DNA of 5,123 nucleotides from Acidobacteriaceae bacterium. Its GTDB lineage: Bacteria; Acidobacteriota; Terriglobia; Terriglobales; Acidobacteriaceae. The DNA lies in contig PMGP01000321.1 in assembly GCA_003156235.1 (NCBI GenBank), forward strand, positions 126-5,248, given 5' to 3'. This document shows, in pieces, positions 1 to 5,123 of the stretch. The first letter of the stretch is position 1, and the number at the start of each line of letters is the position of its first letter. The translations under genes and the position numbers were made by a program. The notes below the pieces were generated by a model. It was not told the DNA's origin. It saw nothing but the letters and a program-made list of their open reading frames with translations, and ran no database searches.

Positions 1-1221
1 ATCATGGACCAGGCCATCGCCTCCGCGCCGGTGGAGAACGGCCGTCCGGTGCTTTCGTCCGTGCAGATTCGCGAGCTCATGGGTTCAGTCCCCAATGCCG
101 TCTTCGAGCGCCTGCTGGAAGCCGTCGCCGCCGGACAGAGCGCCGAGTTGATGGAGCAGTTGAATCTGCTGGTCAACGCCGGCCACAATCCCTCGTCACT
201 GGCGCGGCAGATGGTCCGTTACCTGAGAAATAGTTTGATGGCCAAGCTGGGCGGCGAGCAGACCGAATTGCTGCAAATCTCCGGCGATGAGCGCGCCCGC
301 GCCGTCCGTACAGCGCTTCTCTTCACCGAGGAAGAGCTGACCCGTAACCTGCAAATCGTTCTGCGCACCTTCGACGACCTGAACTACCGCCAGGAGCAGC
401 GCTTCCACCTGGAACTGGGCCTGCTCAAGCTGATTCATGCCCAGCGGCTGCTGCCGATTGAGGAGCTGTTGAGCGGTGTGAGTGCTGCGCGCCCCGCGAA
501 TCCGGCCTCAGCATCAACACCACGGCCAACCGCAAGCCCCGCGCGTCCGGCGGCTTCGACTGCTGCTCCGGCGCATTCGCCTTTTGGTCCGTCGGAGGGA
601 GGCGGGGGTTTCAACCCCCGCACTACGCATGCAGATTCGAAGCGGGCTTTAGCCCCGGAGGGACGTTTTTCATCCTTTTCATCGGGAATCTCCGGCGATT
701 CCGCGGACTCTTCACTAGTCTCTCCTGTTACCGCGAGTTCGCCCTTCCCTGCCGCGACCGCGACGGCCACCGTGTACGCCACAACGATTACCGAAGGCGC
801 GCTGGCGGTAGCTCCGCAGGCTGTTGTTTCGGCTCCCACCATCGAGCAAATTCGCCACGCCGTCGTCAGCGCACTCGTCGAGGGCGGTCACGTTTCGGCG
901 TCGCAACTTCTCGGCACGGGTAAATGGACCATCGATGGCGCCAGCCTGCGCATCGAGGTAGCCGGCATGGGCAAGAAGATGCTGGCCCTGACGATCAACG
1001 CCGCTGCGGAGAAGATTATTCGCCAGGAGTTGCAAAGGCTGGGTGCGCCGACGCGCTTGCTGGTGGTTCCCGGCGAAGGAACTGCGCCGACTTCCGCACC
1101 GATGCCCGCGCCACTCGCCGGAAGCATTCAAGAAGCCGCGCTAGCCAATCCGTTAGTCCAGCGGGCGCGGGAAATCTTCAAGGCCGAGGTGCGCAGCGTT
1201 GTTGATTTAAGGCAAAAATAA
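1..1221 (+). CDS. dnaX: DNA polymerase III subunit gamma/tau (DnaX), 3' part only
   Basis: This is the C-terminal part of the clamp-loader ATPase subunit, which joins the polymerase III holoenzyme and loads the sliding clamp. The frame is open from base 1 (Ile, then Met-Asp-Gln-Ala-Ile-Ala), matching the end of the AAA+ region, where the family reads 'LS-L-DQAIA'. The Met at base 4 is therefore internal, and the Walker and zinc motifs lie off the window. Numbering from that Met, residues 18-158 are the helical oligomerisation domain (QIRELMGSVP through EELLSG). Residues 160-275 are a low-complexity Pro/Ala/Ser/Thr linker. Residues 279-358 are a tau-type C-terminal domain, and the tail ANPLVQRAREIFKAEV resembles the usual DnaX ending. 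The linker contains a translated palindromic element (about residues 198-222). No A-rich slippery site is present in this part, so a short gamma form made by frameshifting is not evident. ybaB follows 29 bp downstream. Identification is firm; the true start is unseen. Confidence 0.93.
   Translation: MMDQAIASAPVENGRPVLSSVQIRELMGSVPNAVFERLLEAVAAGQSAELMEQLNLLVNAGHNPSSLARQMVRYLRNSLMAKLGGEQTELLQISGDERARAVRTALLFTEEELTRNLQIVLRTFDDLNYRQEQRFHLELGLLKLIHAQRLLPIEELLSGVSAARPANPASASTPRPTASPARPAASTAAPAHSPFGPSEGGGGFNPRTTHADSKRALAPEGRFSSFSSGISGDSADSSLVSPVTASSPFPAATATATVYATTITEGALAVAPQAVVSAPTIEQIRHAVVSALVEGGHVSASQLLGTGKWTIDGASLRIEVAGMGKKMLALTINAAAEKIIRQELQRLGAPTRLLVVPGEGTAPTSAPMPAPLAGSIQEAALANPLVQRAREIFKAEVRSVVDLRQK
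593..663 (+). repeat. REP-like palindromic element translated inside the dnaX linker
   Basis: Two inverted repeats lie close together. The first, 602-621, has perfect 9-bp arms (GCGGGGGTT and AACCCCCGC) around a 2-base centre. The second, 644-655, has 5-bp arms (GGGCT and AGCCC) around TT. The 8-mer CGGAGGGA occurs at 593-600 and again at 656-663, exactly 63 bp apart. The element is read through as part of DnaX (GGGGFNPR ... KRALAPEG), adding about 21 codons without breaking the frame. Dispersed GC-rich paired palindromes of this style are known as REP elements in bacteria, and Rickettsia palindromic elements are a precedent for in-frame insertion into proteins. Whether this one is repeated elsewhere in the genome cannot be seen from one window. 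Confidence 0.6.
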
Positions 1222-1236
1222 TTGCTCGCTCCAGAT

Positions 1237-1242
1237 GAGGAG
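1237..1242 (+). promoter_or_regulatory. Ribosome binding site for ybaB
   Basis: GAGGAG lies 8 bases before the ATG at 1251. It supports that start over the earlier out-of-frame ATG at 1235, which has no purine-rich site in front of it. Confidence 0.75.
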
Positions 1243-1250
1243 TACAGGTC

Positions 1251-1577
1251 ATGCTCAACCCGCTCAAAATCTCCGAGATGCTCTCACAGGCCAACCAGAT
1301 GCAGGAGGAGGTTCAGCAAAAACTTGCCCAGACGGTGGTCGAGGGAACCAGCGGAGGCGGCGCCGTGACCGCGACCATGAACGGCAAGAAGCAGCTCCTC
1401 AAGATTCGCATCGAACCGGCGGCTGTGATTGGCCTGGGCGGCGACAAGCCGGACGTGGAGATGCTCGAAGACCTGGTGGTGGCTGCTGTCAACGAAGCCG
1501 GACGCAAGGCCGAAGAGGCCATGAAATCCAGTGTGCAGGGAATGTTGGGCGGGCTCAAACTGCCGGGACTGGGTTGA
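1251..1577 (+). CDS. ybaB: YbaB/EbfC family nucleoid-associated DNA-binding protein
   Basis: A small dimeric DNA-binding protein of the YbaB/EbfC family, which is thought to coat or bend DNA and is usually encoded between dnaX and recR, as here. The 108-residue product has the family's normal length and layout. A charged N-terminal helix rich in Gln, Glu and Met covers residues 5-30. A glycine-led beta region follows (SGGGAVTATMNGKKQLLKIRIEP, 34-57), which includes the typical GGG-V-A-NG--L--I-I-P pattern. Next comes the D-E-LEDL-V-AVN-A--KA helix (68-92), then a Gly/Leu-rich tail. The start is set by GAGGAG at 1237. The gene sits 29 bp after dnaX and is probably co-transcribed with it. The family is certain; its exact role in this organism is not known from sequence. 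Confidence 0.95.
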   Translation: MLNPLKISEMLSQANQMQEEVQQKLAQTVVEGTSGGGAVTATMNGKKQLLKIRIEPAAVIGLGGDKPDVEMLEDLVVAAVNEAGRKAEEAMKSSVQGMLGGLKLPGLG

Positions 1578-1609
1578 GTCTTTGGCGCATCTAGGACACT
1601 TTCGGAAAG

Positions 1610-1644
1610 CACTGACCACTGTTCACTGTACACTGTCCACTGTT
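1610..1644 (+). repeat. Five tandem CACTGNN heptads upstream of recR
   Basis: Five consecutive 7-base units share CACTG and differ only in the last two bases: CACTGAC, CACTGTT, CACTGTA, CACTGTC, CACTGTT. They end in a run of six T (1643-1648) that abuts the recR Shine-Dalgarno sequence. Degenerate heptad arrays are known as short tandemly repeated repetitive sequences in cyanobacteria, and similar arrays may exist in other GC-rich lineages. The units have no internal complementarity, so they do not form a terminator hairpin. Confidence 0.85.
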
Positions 1645-1648
1645 TTTT

Positions 1649-1654
1649 AGGAGG
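1649..1654 (+). promoter_or_regulatory. Strong ribosome binding site selecting the GTG start of recR
   Basis: AGGAGG is a full consensus Shine-Dalgarno sequence 7 bases before the GTG at 1662. The next in-frame ATG, at 1683, has no such site and would remove the conserved RecR N-terminus, so the GTG is the preferred start. Confidence 0.85.
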
Positions 1655-1661
1655 CGCGCAC

Positions 1662-2273
1662 GTGTCACGTTATGCCGAGCCAATGGCCCGACTGATCGAA
1701 GAGTTGAAGAAGCTGCCGGGGGTGGGCGCCAAGAGCGCGCAACGGTTTGCCTTCCACATTCTGCGCTCCAGCGACGAGGATGCCGCGGCGCTGGCCGAGG
1801 CGGTGCGCGGCCTCAAGGCAAATCTGCGCCTGTGCTCGGTCTGCAACAACGTCACCGATGTCGATCCCTGCGCTTACTGCGCCAACCCTACGCGCAACCA
1901 TCGCCTGGTCTGCGTCGTCGAGGAGCCCACCAACATTGCAGCCGTGGAGCGAACGCGCAGCTCCCATGGCGGCTACCAGGGCGTTTACCATGTGCTGCAC
2001 GGTACGCTCTCGCCCCTGCACGGAGTGGGACCGGACCAGTTGCGCACAGGCACCCTGATTGCGCGCGTCGAGCAGGGCGAAGTAGACGAGGTTATCCTGG
2101 CCACCAGCCCTACTCTCGAAGGCGAAGCCACTGCGCATTGGCTGGCCGGCGCGTTGCGCGTTTTTCCGGTGCGTATTACCCGCATCGCAACTGGCGTCCC
2201 TGCAGGCAGTGACATCGAATACGCCGACGAGGTGACGATGGCGCGGGCGCTGGAGGGAAGGCGGGAGCTTTAA
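1662..2273 (+). CDS. recR: Recombination mediator protein RecR
   Basis: RecR works with RecO (and RecF) to load RecA onto SSB-covered single-stranded DNA during gap repair and recombination. The 203-residue product has the usual family length, and the domains appear in the expected order. An N-terminal helix-hairpin-helix comes first (LKKLPGVGAKSAQRFAFHIL, residues 15-34). A four-cysteine zinc site follows (C58, C61, C70, C73). The Toprim domain starts at VCVVEEP (83-89), with its acidic pair at E87/E88, and continues through ATSPTLEGEATA (147-158). The C-terminal segment carries TGVPAGSDIEYADEVTMARALEGR (177-200), which is highly typical of RecR. No key residue looks lost. The GTG start is chosen from the AGGAGG at 1649 and the family N-terminus (Y-x-PMARLIEELKKLPG). 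It closes the dnaX-ybaB-recR cluster. The 84-bp gap before it carries the heptad repeats, so its expression may be partly separate. Confidence 0.97.
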   Translation: MSRYAEPMARLIEELKKLPGVGAKSAQRFAFHILRSSDEDAAALAEAVRGLKANLRLCSVCNNVTDVDPCAYCANPTRNHRLVCVVEEPTNIAAVERTRSSHGGYQGVYHVLHGTLSPLHGVGPDQLRTGTLIARVEQGEVDEVILATSPTLEGEATAHWLAGALRVFPVRITRIATGVPAGSDIEYADEVTMARALEGRREL

Positions 2274-2421
2274 GCAAATTTTTCTTCGGCGGTTAGAGCG
2301 TCAAACAAAACAAGCGAGAATCTACGAGGCCGATTCACGAGTTTGCAACTGACTTGTCTTACACTGGAAACAACCACCGGCTGCGGCTCCTGGCCAGTGG
2401 ATCCCAACCGGAGAACCATCC
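2274..2421 (+). other. Intergenic gap between recR and the ABC transporter operon
   Basis: This 148-bp stretch should hold the transporter promoter, but no convincing one is seen. A -10-like TACACT at 2360-2365 has no good -35 at normal spacing: TTGCAA at 2343 is only 11 bases away, and TTCACG at 2334 is 20 away. No hairpin plus T-run terminator follows recR; the T-run at 2278-2283 lacks a stem. An inverted repeat CACTGG (2362-2367) / CCAGTG (2394-2399) with a 26-base gap, the second arm overlapping the 8-bp palindrome CTGGCCAG (2390-2397), could be an operator or a leader structure. That is speculative. Confidence 0.4.
2410..2414 (+). promoter_or_regulatory. Ribosome binding site for the ABC ATPase
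   Basis: GGAGA lies 7 bases before the ATG at 2422 and supports that start. Confidence 0.7.
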
Positions 2422-3828
2422 ATGCAGGAAGCGGGCATCCCCAGCGTAGGCCAGACCACGGCTCCGGCTTCTGTCCCAGCCCCGGCCGTCGAAGCCATCA
2501 TTCGCGCCGAGAAGATCGAGAAGTACTATGCGCAGCCCAGCCAGAACCGCATTCAGGTCATCTCCGCCACCGATCTCTCCATCATCCCCGGAGAGATCGT
2601 TGCCCTGCTCGGTCCCTCCGGCTCCGGCAAGTCCACCATGCTGCGCATATTAACCGGCCTCTCCATGCCCACAGCCGGCCAGGTCTACTGGCACGAGAAG
2701 CCCATCGCCGGCGCGGAGATCAACGTCTCGATTGTCTTTCAGAGCTTTGCCCTTTTTCCCTGGCTCACGGTGCTGGAAAATGTTGAAGCCCCGCTCCAGG
2801 CGCGCGGAGTTTCAGCCGACGTACGCCGCGACCGCAGCATGAAAATGTTGGACACTGTCGGCCTGGACGGCTTTGAAGCCGCCTACCCAAAGGAGTTGTC
2901 CGGCGGAATGAAGCAGCGTGTCGGCTTTGCTCGCGCCCTCGTCGTCGAGCCGGAAGTTCTCTTCATGGACGAGCCTTTCAGCGCCCTGGACGTGCTGACC
3001 GCCGAGAACCTGCGCAGTGAGTTGCTGGAGCTGTGGGCTAATAAGACCATGCCCACCAAGGCAGTTTTTCTGGTCACGCACAACATCGAAGAAGCGGTGC
3101 TGCTGGCTGACCGCATCATCGTGTTTGGGAAGAATCCCGGCCACATCCGGACTGATTTCAAGGTGCTGCTTACTCAGCCCCGCGACCGCGCGTCCGCGAC
3201 ATTTATTGAACTGGTCGACTACATCTACAAAGTGCTCACCAAGCCCGACGTGACTCCCGCCGAGGCGCCCGATCAGCAAGCCGAGCCCAAGCCGCGCGAT
3301 CAGCGCCAGATGCACTATGAGGCGCTGCCCCACGCCCGCCCCGGCGGCATAGCCGGCTTGCTGGAATTGCTGATCGACAAGGGCGGCCGCGACGACATCT
3401 ATCGCCTGGCCGATGACCTGAGCTTCGAGATCGACGACCTGCTGCCCATTGTCGATGCCGCTCAACTTCTCGGCTTCCTCACGGTCGAAGAGGGCGACGC
3501 GGCCATCACCCCCAGCGGCACGGAGTTTGCCAACTCCGAGATTCTCCGCCAGAAGGAACTCTTCCGCGACGCCGCCGTGGCTCACGTCCTGCTGCTGCGC
3601 CAGATTCGCCGCGCTCTCGAAGCCAAGAAAGATCATACCGTCCCAGAGGACTTCTTCCTCGACATGCTCGACGAGCAGTTCAGCGAGGAGGAGTGCCAGC
3701 ATCAAATCGAAACCGCCGTCACCTGGGGCCGCTACGCGGAACTGTTTGACTACGACGCCGGTCACCGCCGCTTTGTGCTGCCCGACGCGCAGGACGAAGA
3801 GATCGCCGCCAGCGAGGACGCCGAGTGA
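2422..3828 (+). CDS. ABC transporter ATPase (NitT/TauT-like) with AAA-associated C-terminal domain
   Basis: This is the cytoplasmic ATP-hydrolysing subunit of an ABC importer of the nitrate/sulfonate/taurine type. After an Ala/Pro-rich N-terminal tail (1-25), the nucleotide-binding domain is complete: Walker A GPSGSGKST (64-72), Q-loop glutamine 107 in VFQSFALFPW, signature LSGGMKQR (159-166), Walker B EVLFMDEP (178-185) with D183/E184, D-loop SALD (187-190) and switch histidine 220. At 468 residues it is about 200 longer than SsuB/TauB-type ATPases. The extra part is an acidic Pro-rich linker (277-300) and a helical region (about 305-455) that resembles the C-terminal AAA-associated domain found on some nitrate/sulfonate/bicarbonate-type ATPases. 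That domain's function is not known to me; a regulatory role is inference. Its stop overlaps the permease start by 4 bp, so the two are surely one translational unit. The substrate is undetermined because no binding protein is in view. Confidence 0.94.
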   Translation: MQEAGIPSVGQTTAPASVPAPAVEAIIRAEKIEKYYAQPSQNRIQVISATDLSIIPGEIVALLGPSGSGKSTMLRILTGLSMPTAGQVYWHEKPIAGAEINVSIVFQSFALFPWLTVLENVEAPLQARGVSADVRRDRSMKMLDTVGLDGFEAAYPKELSGGMKQRVGFARALVVEPEVLFMDEPFSALDVLTAENLRSELLELWANKTMPTKAVFLVTHNIEEAVLLADRIIVFGKNPGHIRTDFKVLLTQPRDRASATFIELVDYIYKVLTKPDVTPAEAPDQQAEPKPRDQRQMHYEALPHARPGGIAGLLELLIDKGGRDDIYRLADDLSFEIDDLLPIVDAAQLLGFLTVEEGDAAITPSGTEFANSEILRQKELFRDAAVAHVLLLRQIRRALEAKKDHTVPEDFFLDMLDEQFSEEECQHQIETAVTWGRYAELFDYDAGHRRFVLPDAQDEEIAASEDAE

Positions 3829-5123
3829 AGCCCCCGCATCCACTGGCGCAAACGCGGGTCCCAGCCCAGACCTGGCCGTTTATTATCGATGCGGCCGTAG
3901 TTCTCTGCGGCCTCGCCTTTTTCCTGGGCATGATCAAGCTGGGAACTTACTGGATGGCGCGGCCCGTACCGGCAGTCGTCATTTCCCACTCGGTCCGCGC
4001 GCTGCCGCTCTACGCCTTTTACTCCGTCACGCGCATTGCCGTCGCCTACCTGTTCAGCCTTATCTTCGCCGTCTCCTACGGATACATCGCCGCCTACAAT
4101 CCGCGCGTTGAAGCCTGGATGATCGCCGTCCTCGACATTCTCCAATCCATCCCTGTGCTCAGCTTTCTGCCCGGCGTGATGCTGGCCATGATGGCCCTGA
4201 TTCCCGGCCACCAACTGGGCATCGAGATGGGTTCCATCCTGCTCATCTTCACCGGCCAGGTCTGGAACATGGCCTTCAGCTTCTACTCCTCGCTGAAAAG
4301 CATCCCGAGCGAGATGATTGAAGCCTCCCGCATCTACCGCTACTCCGCCTGGCAGCGCTTCTGGCAGCTTGAGCTGCCTTTCTCCGCCATCGGCCTCATC
4401 TGGAACTCCATCGTTTCGGTTGCTGGCGGCTGGTTCTTTCTCATCGTCTGCGAGATGTTCGCCTTCCGGGGAACCAACTTCCGCCTGCCCGGCCTGGGCA
4501 GCTATCTGCAAACCGCAGCCTCGGCCAGCCCAGTCGATACACATGCCCTGTTCTGGGGCCTTACGGTTCTGGTGCTCATCATTGTCGCCACCGACCAGTT
4601 GATCTGGCGGCCGCTCATTGCCTGGAGCGACAAATTCAAATTCGAGCAGACCGAATCCGCCACCCGCGTCACTTCGCCCATTCTCTCGCTGTTGCAGCAG
4701 ACCAGCGCGCTCACCCGACTGCCCGCGCGCATCTGGGGCGGCGTGGAAGAGCGCATCTACCATAGGCTCTCGCAAACCCGCGAATGCCGCACTGTGCAGC
4801 CCATGGACGACACACCCGGCAAGGGCGGAAAACTGTTCCCGCGGCTGCTGGCTGTCTTTGCGGCTCTGGCCGTCTTATGGGGTCTTTTCGAGGCTTACCA
4901 GTTGCTTCGCGGTACCACCTGGGCAGAGATTCGTCTGCTCCTGCTGTGCGCCGGAGCCACCTACCTCCGTGTCAACACAGCCATCATCCTCGCTGCCCTG
5001 TGGACCATTCCAGTCGGCGTCGCCATCGGATCTAATCCGCGATTGGCCCGGTTTCTCCAACCCATCACCCAGGTTGTTGCCTCGGTCCCGGCCACCGCGC
5101 TCTTTCCTGTCCTGATGCTCGGG
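3825..5123 (+). CDS. Duplicated (fused) ABC-type anion transporter permease, 3' end off window
   Basis: This is the membrane channel partner of the preceding ATPase. Translation from GTG at 3825 (inside GTGA, sharing the ATPase stop) stays open for 433 codons to the window edge. GAGGA at 3814-3818 lies 6 bases upstream. Later in-frame ATGs fall in or after the first membrane segment. The first permease domain has six likely membrane helices near residues 17-39, 69-90, 98-127, 133-155, 186-212 and 240-262. An EAA-type coupling loop spans E166-P185 (EASRIYRYSAWQRFWQLELP), with Arg at 172 where many permeases have Gly. A hydrophilic linker (265-337) follows. A second domain then begins: helices near 338-360 and 383-402, then VASVPATALFPVLML (418-432), which mirrors QSIPVLSFLPGVML (107-120) of the first. 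This matches the 'ABC-type anion transport system, duplicated permease' family, usually near 570-580 residues, so roughly a quarter is missing. Confidence 0.92.
   Translation, partial: MKPPHPLAQTRVPAQTWPFIIDAAVVLCGLAFFLGMIKLGTYWMARPVPAVVISHSVRALPLYAFYSVTRIAVAYLFSLIFAVSYGYIAAYNPRVEAWMIAVLDILQSIPVLSFLPGVMLAMMALIPGHQLGIEMGSILLIFTGQVWNMAFSFYSSLKSIPSEMIEASRIYRYSAWQRFWQLELPFSAIGLIWNSIVSVAGGWFFLIVCEMFAFRGTNFRLPGLGSYLQTAASASPVDTHALFWGLTVLVLIIVATDQLIWRPLIAWSDKFKFEQTESATRVTSPILSLLQQTSALTRLPARIWGGVEERIYHRLSQTRECRTVQPMDDTPGKGGKLFPRLLAVFAALAVLWGLFEAYQLLRGTTWAEIRLLLLCAGATYLRVNTAIILAALWTIPVGVAIGSNPRLARFLQPITQVVASVPATALFPVLMLG

Noticed and set aside
593..663. Palindromes in dnaX as a transcription terminator
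   Set aside because: They are inside the reading frame, DnaX domains continue normally downstream, and no adjacent T-run follows the strong first hairpin.
435..842. Long antisense open frames opposite dnaX (also 715-1131)
   Set aside because: They are mirror frames of a GC-rich low-complexity linker, with no recognisable domain or ribosome binding site; the + strand frame is clearly DnaX.
1..1221. Programmed frameshift site in dnaX for making gamma
   Set aside because: No A-run of the A-AAA-AAG type or long A-tract is present in the visible part of the gene.
1599..1609. Short palindrome CTTTC-G-GAAAG after ybaB as a terminator
   Set aside because: The stem has only 5 bp with a 1-base loop and is not followed directly by a T-run; the T6 at 1643 is 33 bases further on.
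1660..1670. ACGTG-T-CACGT inverted repeat overlapping the recR start codon
   Set aside because: Five-base arms are too short to stand out from chance, and the bases are explained by the start codon and the Ser-Arg codons.
2812..3843. 343-codon antisense open frame opposite the ABC ATPase
   Set aside because: The + strand carries every ABC motif in order. The antisense product has no recognisable family and exists because of third-position GC bias.
3762..4775. 337-codon antisense open frame opposite the permease
   Set aside because: It is hydrophilic and Gly/Asp/Glu-rich, the expected complement of a membrane protein gene. The + strand frame gives clear transmembrane helices and an EAA loop.

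Overview
This is a GC-rich bacterial window in which every gene lies on the + strand. It divides into two blocks. The left block (1-2273) is the widely conserved DNA-maintenance cluster dnaX - ybaB/ebfC - recR. The right block (2422-5123) is the start of an ABC transporter operon of the NitT/TauT-like anion uptake class. It consists of an ATPase with an extra C-terminal domain, then a fused (duplicated) permease that runs off the right edge.

Layout: 1-1221 is the 3' part of dnaX (clamp-loader tau/gamma subunit), open at the left edge. After a 29-bp gap comes the 108-aa YbaB/EbfC nucleoid-associated protein (1251-1577). An 84-bp gap containing five tandem CACTGNN heptads leads to recR with a GTG start (1662-2273). 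A 148-bp gap with no convincing terminator or promoter separates this block from the ABC ATPase (2422-3828). The ATPase stop codon overlaps the GTG start of the permease by four bases (3825-3828). The permease stays open for 433 codons to the last base of the window.

The first block serves replication and repair: DnaX assembles the polymerase III clamp loader, RecR acts in RecFOR-type loading of RecA, and YbaB-family proteins bind DNA. The second block is membrane transport. The ATPase would energise import through the duplicated permease. No substrate-binding protein is visible, so the substrate cannot be named.

The organism cannot be named with certainty. Proline/alanine-rich proteins, high GC, GGAG-type ribosome binding sites, a palindromic GC-rich element translated inside dnaX and CACTG-type heptad repeats between genes together look most like an Acidobacteriota (Terriglobia-like) genome. 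That is an inference from style, not a proof.

The gene content is ordinary. The most interesting features are small: (i) a REP-like palindromic element lying in frame in the dnaX linker, bounded by an 8-bp direct repeat exactly 63 bp (21 codons) apart, (ii) the heptad array next to the recR ribosome binding site, and (iii) the uncharacterised pairing of an ATPase carrying an AAA-associated C-terminal domain with a duplicated permease. I see no CRISPR array, tRNA, rRNA, transposase or clearly new multi-gene system.
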